Counted from the stretch's first letter, positions 25,875 through 40,764 are shown. The stretch: 64,000 nt of DNA from Cephalopachus bancanus (GCA_027257055.1 JAPVLO010000059.1:2728001-2792000), one strand, 5' to 3'. Notes: generated from the sequence alone by a model not told the origin. Made by a program: numbers and translations.

Positions 25875-27149
25875 GAAAAAAAATTCTCAGTAATCATATA
25901 ATGCTTCAGTGCAATATTTTAAACAATCAAAATTAATGCAAAAAGACATGGTGAAGAAAATATCAACATTTTAAATAAATATTAATGCAATGCCAGCCAT
26001 ATTTGAGGTTGCATGTATACTTCAATCTACATGTCATGAATTTTTTAAGTTAATTTTTTGCAGAACATTAAAGTCATTAAAACTATTGAAAAATCGAAAA
26101 GTAGGTATGCTGACTCACACTATTTTATGTATAAATATTTTATTTATATTGAAACCAGAATTTATTATAATCTCACTTTCCTGCTTTTAATAGGAAAAAG
26201 TCATCAAAAATATTTACAAAATATTTTTTATCTTGTTTTCAATGAGAGAATTGTCATGTTTGATGTTTTGTCATTACTCAGGGATGATCTTAAATAATTT
26301 TAAATAAACCTATTTCATTTCATTAAATTAATTAATTTCATTTTTTTTCTTTTGCCTTAGGCTCCAAAGGGATTTGACATTGTATTAATCCTTACTTTTT
26401 TTATTCATTAGGAAATTTTTTTTGCATTTTTTTGATTTTCTAAAAAATGCGAAATTAAAATATTTGCCGTGATTATTTCAGCATACTCTTAAACTGTGCA
26501 CTGCCTTGTTCTATCCAAGCCAAAGCCAAGACTATAGCCATCTCAAACAAATAACACAATACAATAATGACTTTAAGTGTGGAAAGAAACCTAAGATCTA
26601 TCGTTAAGTGAAATAAGTATATGGCCATACATACAGTGTGGGCTTATTTGCAGTTTTAAAAGCCCAAAAGTCATTTGAAAATGATTTTTAAGTTATCATA
26701 CATCAAATATACATGGACGGTAAAAGGTTAAAAATATTTAGTCATTGAGGCAAAAGGTTCTAAATCATGGTGCTGCAAAATAATATATCAAGTGCCCAAA
26801 TAACCTATTTCTAATAATAACTATTACCTTTTGCTAATGTTTGATATATTTGAAAGATTATCCCTACAAAAATGTATTTCTCCTTCACTTGCATGAGATT
26901 ACAGCATGTGTCCTGGGAATGATAAGCAACCAAAGCAGGTTCAAGGGAGTTTGTGGGCATCTCAACAACAGCATGTGTCATGGTGAAAAATATACTGAGA
27001 ACTACGCATCTAGCCACTACTGAGTTCCCATTACAAAAGCTAGGAATATGTAGTAAGCACTGCTTTGTGTTTTGTCCCCCCCCACTTTGGTACTTGCTCA
27101 GTATGCCCCTCTTTTCAGTAATAGCATTTCTTGTTTGTTTTTTAGCTAG
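25875..27149. other. Unassigned AT-rich DNA
   Basis: No gene recognised. An imperfect AT-rich fold-back lies near 26410-26455. A 121-codon minus frame at 26811-27176 has no recognisable domain. Confidence 0.35.
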
Positions 27150-27560
27150 GCTCGTCAAAGTATAATTTAAAAACAATAAAATTTACCCTTTTGTGTATAT
27201 TTCTATGAATTCTAACAAACATATGTAGTTATATAACAAGCACCACAATCAAGATATAAAACATTTCCATCATCCCAGAATGTTCCCACATACACTGCTT
27301 TTGTCAACTCTTTATCCTATTCTCCAGGCCCTGGCAACCATTAATTTGTTTTTCCCTATAAATTTGCCTGTTAAAAAACATCATATAAATGAAATAATAA
27401 GTCTTTGTGTCTGGCTGCTTTTACTTAATGTAAAGCATTTGAGACTTATCCATTTGATGCATATATCAGTAATTTATTAATTTTTATTGCTGACTAGCTT
27501 CCTGTTGTATAGATACACCATAGTTTATTTATGCATGGCAATAGGATTTTGATTATGATT
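27150..27560 (-). mobile_element. Antisense L1M fragment
   Basis: Inverted old L1 3' region: 'CACCACAATCAAGATATAAA', 'CATTTCCATCATCCCAGAAT', 'AAACATCATATAAATGAAAT' and 'GCATATATCAGTAATTTATT' appear in the expected order. Confidence 0.7.
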
Positions 27561-28104
27561 TGGCAAATAACCCATACTCTACTTTCATATCATGTGATTT
27601 GTGAAGGACTGACTCAACCCACAGCCAGGTCTGGTCAACAAATATATTCAATCATCCTGATCACAGGCCCAGTTTAATCTAATGATTTTCAGTATAAGAT
27701 AACAGAACTATTGGTAATAAGAAGTTACTGAACTAGTTTAACAGAAATTTGGGTTTCTGGTAGCCCCAACTTGTGGATAAAACTAACAGGATGCAAAGTG
27801 TAGCCGAATGGATAAGATACATTCTTAACCTAATTTGAGCACCTGGGTCCAGACATAACCAAAGACCTAGCTGTAGACTTGTCAGTTATATGAGCCAACA
27901 ACATTTCTTTTAGCTTCTTTTAGCTTAAACCAATTTAGATTATAATTCAGATGCCTAGAAAGAAACCTTTCATATTCCCTGCATCAAGGAACTTACAAGA
28001 GTGTTTTGGAAATAGGACATGAAAAATTGAATTTGACTTCAGATGCTTCAACTTTACAACTTCCTAAGTATATGATCTGAATAATTCTTTTTATTCCTAG
28101 AAAT
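27561..28104. other. Unassigned intergenic DNA
   Basis: No gene recognised. A tRNA-like A-box string (TAGCCGAATGG) near 27800 is not followed by a cloverleaf. Confidence 0.35.
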
Positions 28105-28463
28105 CTATATTTCCATATTATACAGCCATAAAGAAGGACAAACATATGGACTTCACAGCAACTTGGATGGATTTAGAGTCTATCATACTCATTGATCTAT
28201 CACAGAAACAAAGAACAGAGTACCATATGTTCTCACTCATAAGTGGACCTTGAACAATTATCATAATACTATAAGAAAGGGATTGGCAGTAGTGAGAAAC
28301 TGCCGGGGGGGAGGTTGGGATTGGCAGTTGAAGGAAACTACCAGGGGAGGGAGGGGCACACCTCACCAACAAGGGTACCTGCATAATGAACATTTGTATA
28401 CCTAACCCTGAATTGTACCCCACATCTTTAAAATAAAATAAAATAAAATAAAGCTATATTTCC
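28105..28463 (+). mobile_element. Young lineage-specific L1, 5'-truncated, sense
   Basis: About 340 bp of L1 3' end (28115-28453), starting at 'ATATTATACAGCCATAAAGA' and ending in (AAAAT)n. TSD 'CTATATTTCC' at 28105-28114 and 28454-28463. The 3' UTR holds two tandem copies of a G-rich unit beginning 'GGGATTGGCAG' (28276-28354). Same lineage as the copies at 34758, 38783, 44092, 57212 and 58222. Confidence 0.9.
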
Positions 28464-28689
28464 TCATTTCCAAAATGGAGAGAATGATTTCTTATTCACT
28501 ATAAAATATTAGCTTGAGAATCAAAAAAGATTAAGTTGGTTAAAATGCAAAGAAAAAATAAAATGTGTACTTATTATACATATGAAATAATTTGTACACA
28601 AAAATACAATATTAAGTGGTGATGGTGATGAGAGAGAAAATCAAGAGGCATTATAAAGATCAATGAATAATAATGATAACTAGTGTTAT

Positions 28690-28860
28690 TTATTAAGTTC
28701 CTTGTTTGTGTTAGGTACTTTATCTACATTATCTCATTTAACATTCTCAATATCACTAAGACAACTTTTTAAGCCATTTTTTATTAGGCTTAGAGAACAC
28801 AGAACTTTTGTTAAAGCAGCAACTGGCAGAGGCAAATTAAAAACTCAGACTGGGTTACAG
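28690..28860 (-). mobile_element. MIR SINE, antisense
   Basis: Inverted MIR pattern: 'TGTTAGGTACTTTATCTACA', 'ATTATCTCATTTAACATTCT', a degraded gap and 'AAAAACTCAGACTGGGTTAC'. Confidence 0.65.
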
Positions 28861-29734
28861 GCTAGTACACACTTGTAAATGAGATAGAAGGCATGAAGCA
28901 AACACTCTGGAAAGTAAAATTCAGTTATAAAGACCATCACCACACAATTAATTTATCAGTTCCATTATTTGATACAAAATTGTGCATTATGTGTCTAACT
29001 CATTAAGACAAAAAAACTATAGTCATATAAGAGTATCACATGATAATAAATGAAGTTGCATTATATTTCTAAACATCTGGATTACTGAGTTCATGCTAAA
29101 TATCAAATTCAGATGTGTGGTATCATAAACATATGGCAAAAATCCATGGGAAAAAATGACTATAGATCTGGCATAAAGATGGCTCCAGGAATTGGACTTC
29201 CAATGTGGAAGTAAAGTTGCTCTACTCTATATTGCTAGAGGATAAATTACCAAAACAGTACTGTTTCCAAAGTTACCACAGTCAAGAAAGGAGACTCTAC
29301 AGAGGAAACAAGAATTAATAAAACATGTCTAGCCCTCTTCAAAAGCTAAGCCTTCCCTCAGGATCCATGGAACTTAGGATTTCTCATACCTGACAAGCTG
29401 TAGACCAGAAAGAGTGTTTGTTCTTCCATCTCTCACTTCCCACCTTTGCTGCTTATCAGAGTCTCCAGAGATAGCATAGTTTTTAAAGCACTCATCATTC
29501 CATTTAAAATTTTTAAAAATTCATTCATTCTTTCGGTTACTCAATGATGACTTCTATTTGCTAAGTGCTGGATTAATGATCCAAAATTCCCAATCTCCCT
29601 GCCTAGGAGGCAGGAAGAGGTAAGGAGTATGGTTTCTTCATCTTCTCCCTTTCCTCCAGTCACCAGCTACTACTGGAACTAATTCTTTAGCCCTTGAGAC
29701 TCAGCATGATTAGTTTTGAAAATCAAGGCATATA
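28861..29734. other. Unassigned intergenic DNA
   Basis: No gene or repeat family recognised. Confidence 0.35.
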
Positions 29735-29757
29735 TTAATGTAAAACATGAAATAATA

Positions 29758-29817
29758 TTGGAAGAAAACATGAGTGAATTACTTTACAATTGGATTTGAA
29801 GAAAGCCTTTCGAACTA
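29758..29817 (+). repeat. 60-bp direct repeat, probable donor copy
   Basis: Matches 30740-30799 at 59 of 60 positions (only 29790/30772, T versus C). This copy sits where L1 ORF2 is expected to have this sequence, so it is the likely source. Confidence 0.95.
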
Positions 29818-29903
29818 TGAATCAAATCCAAATGCAAAAATAGAAAAAGATTGAAAAATTCAATTACATAAAAATTTTTAAATGTGTATAGCAAAAAACA
29901 CCA

Positions 29904-29937
29904 TAATCAGAGTCAAAAATTAATCAGAGTCAAAAAT
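29904..29937 (+). repeat. Exact 17-bp tandem duplication
   Basis: TAATCAGAGTCAAAAAT occurs twice in tandem (29904-29920, 29921-29937) within the L1M. Confidence 0.95.
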
Positions 29938-30173
29938 TAAGTGCATGATGGGAGAAAACATTTTATATATATAAAATATATATCACACACATATATATCA
30001 CAGATTAAGTGCCAATCACCCAAATATAATGTACTTCTTAAATTCTTAAAGCCTGTTTTTAGAATAAGCAAAATAAACAAGCAGTTCACAGAAAAGGAGA
30101 TAGGAATGACCTTTAAACATATGCAAATGATTTACTTCACTTATAATAAGAGAAAAGCAAATTAAAACCACAC

Positions 30174-30323
30174 TAAGAATTATAACTGTATTATATTAAT
30201 GTAAGACATTAGCAATGGGAGACACTGAGTATAAGGTACATGGGAGCCCTCTATTATTTTAAAAACTTTTCTGTAAATCTACAACTATTCTAAACAACGA
30301 AGGTTGATTTTTTAAAAAAGACG
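30174..30323 (+). mobile_element. Nested L1ME-type 3' tail
   Basis: About 150 bp ending 'TTTCTGTAAATCTACAACTA' plus a short A/T tail, the 3' end of a different old L1. It interrupts ORF2 between 'TTAAAACCACACTAAG' and 'GACACTGAGATACTATTT'. The imperfect repeat CCACACTAAG / CGACACTGAG at the borders may be its TSD. Confidence 0.5.
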
Positions 30324-30641
30324 ACACTGAGATACTATTTCTTGCCCACCAGATTGGCAAAAGTTCAAAAGCTTGACAATATACTCTGCTAACAATGTGT
30401 GGAGAAACAGTTCCTCTCATACATTGCTAGTGAGAGTGCAAAATGGTATAACCTTTATAAAGAGAAATTTGGCATTGGTTAACAAAACTATATACCTATT
30501 TTCCTTTATATCTATCAACCTACCTATCTATATATTTATCAGCTGGGAGTGTCCGTTATAGCAATTCATGCTGAATACACACCATCAACTATATGAAATA
30601 ACGTGAGCACAGAGTTTCATTGTGGCATTACTTCTTATAGC

Positions 30642-30720
30642 AAAATACCAGATATTTGTACACCTGACCCTGAATTGTACCCCACATCTTCAAAATAAAA
30701 AATTTTTCAAAAATACTGGA
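30642..30720 (+). mobile_element. Very short lineage-specific L1 tail
   Basis: Only the last ~50 bp of the young L1 3' UTR ('CCTGAATTGTACCCCACATC' plus an A-rich tail), flanked by CAAAATACCAG and CAAAAATACTGG as a probable imperfect TSD. An extreme 5' truncation. Confidence 0.75.
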
Positions 30721-30739
30721 AGGAATCTAAACGTCATCC

Positions 30740-30799
30740 TTGGAAGAAAACATGAGTGAATTACTTTACAACTGGATTTGAAGAAAGCCTTTCGAACTA
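30740..30799 (+). repeat. 60-bp templated copy inside the L1M
   Basis: 59/60 identical to 29758-29817, 982 bp upstream. It lies between 'AATCTAAACGTCATCC' and 'GATACAACCTTGGTATAATC', where an L1M would continue with unrelated sequence, so this is the inserted copy. No A-tail and no TSD. Confidence 0.9.
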
Positions 30800-31601
30800 G
30801 ATACAACCTTGGTATAATCACACAAAGGACTACTATTCAACTTTAATAAGGAATGAAGAGAATCTTTATCAATAATATGGAATAATTGGATAAAAAAGCA
30901 AAGCAAGAAAGAGTATATGTAGCATGCTAACTTATGCATATGAAAGAATAAAAAGTAAGCATAGGATATATATGCATTTGCTTCTTTTTGTAATAAGCAC
31001 ATGAAGGATAAACCAGAAACTAATGAAAATGTTTTCTATAGAGCAGGGGTCCCCAACACCCGGGCCATAGACCAGTACCAGCGGTGAGCAGCGAGTGAGC
31101 AAGTGAAGCTTCATCACTCCCCATCACTCACATTACTGCCTGAGCTCTGCCTTCTGTCAGATCAGCAGTGGCATTAGAGTCTCATAGGAACACGAACCCT
31201 ATTGTGAACTGCACATGTGAGAGATCCAGGTTGTGCTCTACTTAAGAGAATCTAATTCCTGATTACCTGAGGTGGGGCTAAGGCGGTGATGCTAGTGCCA
31301 GGGAGTGGTTGCAAATACGGATTAGCATTAGAAGAGGTTTGATCACTGCACAGAGACCATAATAAATCAATTACTTGCAGACGCATATCAAAATCCTATC
31401 AGTGAGTGGTAAGTGAGTTGATGTACTTCAATTGAACTGCTGCATTTGGTAGCAGGTTTTAAGTCAGATTCTTATTCTTATTTTAGTCCATGCACGGCCC
31501 ATCCATTATTTTATTTACCACTTTTTTCCATGCCTCTTTCCTGCACTGCACACTTGCCTTGATCACAGTTTTGGTAAGCCTACAAGCTAACCCTAGCCAA
31601 A

Positions 31602-33800
<2,199 letters not shown>

Positions 33801-33990
33801 GTCACTTGTCTCCTATCACTCCCAGATGGGACCTTCTAGATGCAGGAAAACAAACCCAGGGCCCCCACTGATTCTGCATTATGGTGAGTTGTATAATTAT
33901 TTCATTGTAAAATACAATATAATAATAACAAAAATATAGTGCATAATAGATGTAATGTGCTTGAATCATCCCAAAACATCCTCCACTGTA

Positions 33991-34737
33991 TATTGCACTG
34001 TAGTGGAATATTAAGACAAAAATAAGTGCAAATAAATCCTGAGCTTTGCTTAGTAGATTCATTGTTAGGAGTGGTATTGATATAGTAATTCTGGAACTGT
34101 TTTCTATGTACTATAGGATAGAGCAAATAAATCAATACATTAGGCTTTTACTATGGAATAAAGAAGAAAGAAGATACAAACATGAAATGGGAGAAGACAA
34201 GGGAGAATTCTGTGATGTTGAATTTGAATGACTGAGTAGTCGATGATTACATACATGCATCTATTTATCCATCATCTATCTACCTGCTTATTTAGCCATC
34301 TGTCATCTATCTAAAAGGGAGTCCATCTAGAGGTCAAAACTTTGTTTCTAAATTCCATTCTCCATTAAAGGGAGACAGGGCTTGACCAATAGGGTAGGAA
34401 AAATATAAGATAAGGTTGAAATATCCTTGTTTTGCTCAAGGGCAAACTCAGAGACTGATAGAGAAATATTAAAAGGATGTAGGAACTAGCATACATACGA
34501 TCCATCCCACTGGCTAAATTAAGGTCAATTTGAGCCTAATAAAAGAATAAAGAGCTGTTCATATAGTTACATCATTTTATGGGATTTCATTGAGCTATAT
34601 ACTTACAGTTTGTGAATTTTTCTATAGGTATGCTATATTTCATTACAATATGTATAGTGTCTTTTAAAAAAATCTGTAATATAAGCAGCAAAGGAAACAT
34701 ACATTTTACTTTTGCTGAAAGGAGGACCATGGTCTAT
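33991..34737. other. Unassigned DNA after the transposon
   Basis: No gene recognised. A degenerate CTAT/ATCT-rich patch lies at about 34255-34315. No Charlie3 3' inverted repeat was found here. Confidence 0.4.
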
Positions 34738-35468
34738 TATTAAATTGTTCCAATTATTATTATTTTAATTTTTAATTTTAAAGATGTGGGGTACAATTCA
34801 GGGTTAAGTAAACAAATGTTCATTATGTAGGTACACCTTGTTGATGAGGTGTGCCCCCCTCTCCTGGCAAAATCCCACTACTGCCAATCCTGCCCCCACC
34901 CCACCCCAGGCAATTTCCCACTGCTGACAATTCTTGTTTTATAGTATTATGATAATTGTTCAAGCTTCACTTATGAGTGAGAATATGTGATACTTGGTTC
35001 TTTGGTTCTGTGAAAGATCACTCAGTATTATAGACTCTAAATCCATCGAAGTTGCTGTGAAGTTCATAATTTTATCCTTCTTTATGGATGCATAATATTC
35101 CATCATGTATATGTACCTCATTTTTTATCCAGTCCTCTTTCATCAGGCAGCACAGTTGGTTCCATATTTTTGCTATTGTGAACAATGCTGCAATAAACTT
35201 GCATGTGCAGGTATTTTTTTCATAGAATGATTTGAGTTCCTCCAGGTATATTCCCAGTAGGGGGATTGTGGGTCATATGGAAGTTTGAATTTTAGACCTT
35301 TTAGGAATCACCAAACTGTTTTCCACAGAGATTGTACTAGTTTACACTCCCACCAACAGTATAGAAGAGTTCCCTTTTCCACACATCCTCTCTAGCATCT
35401 GTTGTTCTTTAGTTATTGATGATGGTCATCCTGACTGGAGTTAGGTTGTATTAAATTGTTCCAATTAT
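34738..35468 (-). mobile_element. Lineage-specific L1, antisense, with perfect 20-bp TSD
   Basis: 5'-truncated L1 3' end on the minus strand (34758-35448), from the inverted A-tail ('TTTTAAAGATGTGGGGTACA') to the ORF2 C-terminus. Both TSD copies (TATTAAATTGTTCCAATTAT) are perfect: 34738-34757 and 35449-35468. The 3' UTR holds two inverted copies of the G-rich unit (34857-34928). The perfect TSD argues for a fairly recent insertion. Confidence 0.95.
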
Positions 35469-36309
35469 AATGATAATCATCCAACCCTACTAAGAATATG
35501 GGGAGGGGAGTTATTTTGTTATCAAAGAATGTCAGCCAAGAAATATATAAGGATAATACAAACAGAAAAACACCATTAGGCAAGAATCATCATTGGATGA
35601 TAGAACCAATGGGTGAAGAGTTCTTGGGACACAGAATAGTTACCTTGTTTCAAAGTATCACTCCACAGATTACTTACTAACTTCAAAGCAAAAAACAAAC
35701 CTTAAAAATGAAGTGATCTGGAGGATATCAAGTAATCAAGCAGTATTACTAAAAATGACACAAATTATGTATCTCCAATGTGAAGTAATGCGAAGGATAC
35801 AAGATCACCTAGGTAATAATTTGGCCAAAAATGTTTAAACTGAATCTAAGATAAAACATCAACTGGACAAACCTACACTGCATGACATTCCCCAAGACAA
35901 TGACTTAGAATTTTCAGAAACACAGACTCATAAAAGATAAATAAAAATCAGGGATTATTCTAAATTAAAAGAGTTCAAAGAAATTTAACAGTGACTTGAA
36001 ATGTATGATCCTTGATTGGATTTTAAAAAGAAAATAGAAGAAAAAAGGGACACTACAAGGTAAAAGGGACATTGATGGGGACATTTAAATACATATTCAT
36101 CTTAGGAGATATAAAGTTAAATGTCTGGGGTAACATAATGCCTGCAACTGAAATGCAAATAATTTTTATAAAGTATGTAAATGAGAAAAAGGAGGCCAGG
36201 AAACAATTATGACAAAATGTTAATAACTGGATCCTCACAGGGAAGAATAATTGGGATAGACTGAAAAACAATAAATCGAGAATTACTAGCAGTTTTTGAA
36301 TTCTCACGA
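35469..36309. other. Unassigned intergenic DNA
   Basis: No gene or repeat family recognised. Confidence 0.35.
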
Positions 36310-36535
36310 TGTTTCAGGTCCTATTCAGAGGAGTTTGCAATATTAATTAATTCTCATGGTAATTCTAGATTATTCATATTAGCAATATATACATTTTACA
36401 GATGAGGAAATTGAAAGCTAGAGAGGTAAAATAATCTGTCCAAGCTAGTAAGTGGAGTAGCTGGGATTTGAATCTAGTAAATTTAGAGTCAGAATTCATT
36501 ATCATAGCTACAATACTATTCTACCCTTAAAATAA
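36310..36535 (-). mobile_element. MIR SINE, antisense
   Basis: Clear inverted MIR: 'ATTTTACAGATGAGGAAATT', 'CTGTCCAAGCTAGTAAGTGG' and 'AGCTGGGATTTGAATCTAGT' in order. Confidence 0.85.
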
Positions 36536-38179
36536 ACAATAAATCAGATTAGAGGATCAAACATATGAATCCCATCAGCCTAATGATTGTATGCATCCAA
36601 TATCTCCTACGTGCCCAATGTAGAATTCTAGAAGGTTCAGTTGGTTCTGATTAGTTCTCTTTCCTGTGCTAGAAAGTAAAGCAAGAACTGGAAGCCAAAA
36701 AATAGACTGGGATGGGATGTCAGGGGTATTAGGTTTTATAAACACAGAACCTAAAAATAGTATGTTCAGTTATGGGTATTATTTTTTAAACAGAGAATAT
36801 AAGGAAAGTCTAAGGATCGATATTTAAATCAAAGAAAAAGGAACAAAAGTACAGGTGCTTTAGAGGTTTAGACTCTGTTGAAAATGCCATTATAAAGCTG
36901 TCCATTTCCTCAGTAGGTAGCCCCAAAAGACCCCTGACACAGTAGAAATTATATCATTAGTCAATTAATCAGTTTTCTTTCACAATGGCACAATGGGGTG
37001 TCCTCTTTAACTCAACAGAGTAACCAGCTCACCAACAGTATCTAAAAAAGAGGAAAGTCACAGAATGGAAAAATACACATGAAAAGCTATGGAGAAGAGA
37101 GACTGAAACAGACAAAAGCGGTTGTACTATAAAAGAAAGTGAGAAATGGAAAGGGAAATGTCAGGAATCAAAGGTTAAAAGAGAAAAGATCAGGATTAAA
37201 AAAAGATATAGAAGTCTTTTATGGAAAAAAGGGACCAGTGAGGAGATAGAAATCATGACCAGAGTTAAAGCTTGAAAAGGCAGAGCAAAAAAGAAAAGCT
37301 CTAAAAGCAGAGCCATTCACTAGATTGTTCATTTTTCTCATTCATTTAACACCTAAAATATGGAAGGCACTTTGTGGAGTTTTGGGGGACACAAAATGAC
37401 TAAGACAGGAGCCCTCCCCTCGAAGAGTCCAGTTGTTCAAAATATTCTTTTTTTTTTTGCATGTCCCTATTTTTAATGTACTTTTCATTATTGCTGTCAT
37501 ACCTTAGCTAATATTCTCATATCTAATATGTACTTTAAAAAATTACAGCAGTTACAACAGGTATAAAAAAGGGCAATTTTAAATGGCAACTGCCATATAG
37601 AATGAGTACATTTTTTATGAAATGGAAATACTGATAGTAAATAAGGCAGCATTGTGAAGTAGTGCCCTGGAAATATCGATGCTATATATATATATATATA
37701 TATTTGGGTGGATAACACACACTTCATATCATTCCATTTTCCTTTTATCATCCCATTCCAGACAGGAGGCAAAGGACACGGAAAGATAAATATGGAGTTT
37801 GCGAGCCAAGTTGTCATTCTTTCCCACAGGGCTTCTATGACAAAAAGCAGTACTGATCAATGGAATGAATATTTGTCATAGAGTATCTGAGTGAATTCTG
37901 GAAGACAATACAAGAAGAGGTTCCAATACAGCTATTATTGCCTAGTACTTTCTGTTTATAAGCTACCTAGTGATATGTGACTTGGGAAAACCAGAAATTG
38001 TCCTTCCAGCATGCCTCTGTGTTTGGTCTTTGCTCGTATTAATGTTGGTTTGCTCTCTGAAAAAAGCTGAAAATTCAAGTTTGAATGTGTGTTTCATATA
38101 CCCAATTTAGAACAGACTACCTCCCAGAACTACAAGGGTGAGGAAGTAAACACCCATTATTTTGAATGCTCAACTTCTG
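36536..38179. other. Unassigned DNA with a (TA)n microsatellite
   Basis: No gene recognised. An uninterrupted (TA)n run of about 22 bases is at 37683-37704. A purine-rich stretch spans about 37020-37310. A 106-codon minus frame (37497-37817) runs through the TA repeat (Tyr-Ile repeats) and is not coding. Confidence 0.5.
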
Positions 38180-38600
38180 ATTCCTTTAAGGCACTGTCCC
38201 ACCCCAGCTGCTTGTGATTCTTTTGAGATCTCAATCAAGGTGTCCCATTTCCCCAACTAGAGATAGGAAATGTGACTCAAGCTAACCAACAGAGTCTTTT
38301 CTGAGGAGATGTGTATGAATCAGCAGGAAGAGAGAGGGCCTTCTTGGGCACTTAAATTCGCATATGTCTGAAGCTGCTTAGGGACCTTTTTACCGACCTA
38401 AAGCACTGAGGCTGAAAGAAAAATGAAGACCACATGGAGAAGAAGAGACCTGTGAAATGGACAGAGAGAGCAGAGGTGAATTTTTCCTGAAGATATTACA
38501 ACTTAAGCTTTGAGGTCCTTTTCTAGCAATAGGTACATATGGTCATTTATATTTTTATAAAGACTCTCCAAACCGGCTTCAGGCCACACAAAACCTAGAT
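38180..38600 (+). mobile_element. Possible old MER-class repeat
   Basis: The sequence has the layout of an old dispersed element ('GTGACTCAAGCTAACCAACA', 'CAGCAGGAAGAGAGAGGGCC', 'GAGAGAGCAGAGGTGAA') but I cannot name the family. Boundaries are approximate. Confidence 0.3.
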
Positions 38601-40447
38601 TCACCCAAAGAAGAGGCAGTATTAAAGATACAATAAGTTACCTATAGCCACCCATGACAGAAGCCAATTTTGCCCCCACTGGGCCTGCTAATATGTGACC
38701 CAACATTCACCCTTTTCTTTTCTCTTGGAATAATCTGAATTTGGTTTTACCCACTTACAACCAAAAGAAACCAAAGATTTTTTATTTCTTTTAAAGATGT
38801 AGAGTATAATTCAGGGTTAAGCATACAAATGTCCATTATGCAGGTACCCTTGTTGATGAGGTGTGCCTCCCACCCACCACCGCCCCTCCCGCCCCCGGCA
38901 GATTCCCACCGCTGCCAATTCTTTTCTTATAGTATTGCGCTAATTGTTCAAGATCCACTTTTGAGTGAGAACATATGATACTCAGTTATTTGTTTCTGTG
39001 ATAGATCATTCAGTATTATAGACTCTAAGTCCATCCAAGTTGCTGTGAAGTTCATAATTTTGTCCTTCTTTGTGGTTGTATAATATTCCATTGTGTATAT
39101 GTACCACACTTTTTATCCAGTCCTCTTTCAATGCACAGCACAGTTGGTTCCATGTTTTTGCTATTGTGAACAATGCTGCAATAAACATACGTGTGTAGGT
39201 ATCTTTTTCATAGAGTGATTTGAGTTCCTCTGGGTATAATTCCAGTAGGGGGTTATATGAAAGGTCAATTTTTAGATCTCTTAGGAATTGCCAAACTGTT
39301 TTCCACAGAGATTGTATTAGTTTAGACTCCCACCAACAGTGTAGAAGTGATCCCTTGTCCCTGCATCCACTCCAGCATCTGTTGTTTTTTGAGTTATTGA
39401 TGATGTCCACCCTGATTGAAGTTAGGTGGTATCTCAGTGTAGTTTTAATATGCATTTCTTTGATGACTAGTAATGCTGAGCATTTTTCTTGCTCATATGT
39501 CTTCTTTTGAGAAGTGTCTATGCATATGTTTTGCCCATTTTGTAATGGGGCTGTTCGTTATGTTCTTTTTGGCATGTTTGAATTCCTTGTAGATGACTAG
39601 ATGTTAGGCCTCTGTCATACATACAGTTGGCAAATATTTTTTCCCAGTCTGTGAGCTGTCCTCCTGCTCTCTTCATGGTTTCTTTGGTTTTGCAGAAGCC
39701 TGTCAGTTTGATGAGGTCCCACTTGTCTATCTTATCTTTTATGGCTTGGGCACTTGGGGTTTTGACCAGGAATTGGTTGCCAGTTCCAATTTTTAAAGGG
39801 TGTCTCCTGCGTTTTCGAAGGTTCTTATAGTGTGAGGTTTTACGTTTAGGTCGTTGATCCATTTAGAATTGATTTTTGCATATGGTGATTGGTAGGGGTC
39901 TTGTTTTAATCTTCTGCATGTGATCAGTCAGTTTTCCCAGCACTATTTCTCCTCTCCCCAGTGGTTGATGGTGGAGGATTTGTCAAAGATGAGTTGATTG
40001 AGAAATTGAGGTTTTGCTTCTGGAATCTCTATCCTGTTCCATTGGTCTATATGCTTGTTCTTGTACCAATACAAAGCTGTTTTGATTCTTGTAACTTAAT
40101 AATAAAGTTTAAAGTCTGGGAGTGTGATACCTCCTGCTTTGTTTTTTTTTATTTTGCTGAGGATAGTTTTGGCTATTCGTAGTCGTTTACGTTTCCATAT
40201 GAATTCCTGTATTGCCGTTTCCAAGTCTGAGAAGAATGCTGCTAGTAATTTAATGAGTATTGTGTTAAATCTCTAGATTACCTTGGGTAGGATGGATATC
40301 TTAACAATGTTGATTCTTCCAATCCATGAACATGGGTTATTTTGCCATTTGTCATCTTTGATTGCTTTGAGCAATGTTTTGTAGTTTTTGCTGTAAAGGT
40401 CTTTCACATCTCTGGTTAGGAAGATGCCAAGGTATTTGTTTTTGAGA

Positions 40448-40764
40448 GATTGTGCTTTTTTTGTTGTTTTTGAGTTGGAGTCTCACTCCATCGCCCAAGC
40501 TGGAGTGCAATAGCACACTTACTACCGCACAAGTGTCGACCTGGGGCTCCAGCAATCCTTCCACCTCAATCTTCCAAGTAGCTGGAACTACAGGCACGCA
40601 CTACCACGGGTAGCTAATTTTTTATTTTTTGTAGAGACAAGGTTTCACTAAGTTGCCCGGGCTGGTCTTGGATCCACGGGCTCAGGCAATCCACTCGCCT
40701 CAGACTCCCAAAGTGCTGGGATTATAGGCTGAGCCACCGAGCCTGGCCTGGGATTATGCTTTTT
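40448..40764 (-). mobile_element. Alu SINE, antisense, inside the L1
   Basis: Dimeric Alu on the minus strand (40461-40751) of the lineage type, ending 'GCTGAGCCACCGAGCC' on the plus strand. TSDs GATTGTGCTTTTT (40448-40460) and GATTATGCTTTTT (40752-40764), one mismatch. It post-dates the L1. Confidence 0.95.

Larger units (their letters stand above)
29735..30930 (+). mobile_element. Old L1M remnant, sense, with internal insertions
   Basis: Decayed ORF2 3' end and 3' region: 'GGAAGAAAACATGAGTGAAT', 'ATAAAAATTTTTAAATGTGT', 'GCAAATTAAAACCACACTAA', 'TCTCATACATTGCTAGTGAG' and 'TCACACAAAGGACTACTATT' in order. It carries a nested L1ME tail (30174-30323), a young L1 tail (30655-30707), a 17-bp tandem duplication (29904-29937) and a 60-bp copy of its own upstream sequence (30740-30799). 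Confidence 0.7.

Noticed and set aside
26410..26455. AT-rich fold-back considered as a microRNA-like hairpin
   Set aside because: Stem is imperfect and nearly pure A/T; such fold-backs are frequent in this composition.
27795..27870. tRNA-like A-box (TAGCCGAATGG) suggesting a tRNA gene
   Set aside because: No anticodon stem, no proper B-box and no acceptor pairing. At best a decayed tRNA-derived fragment.
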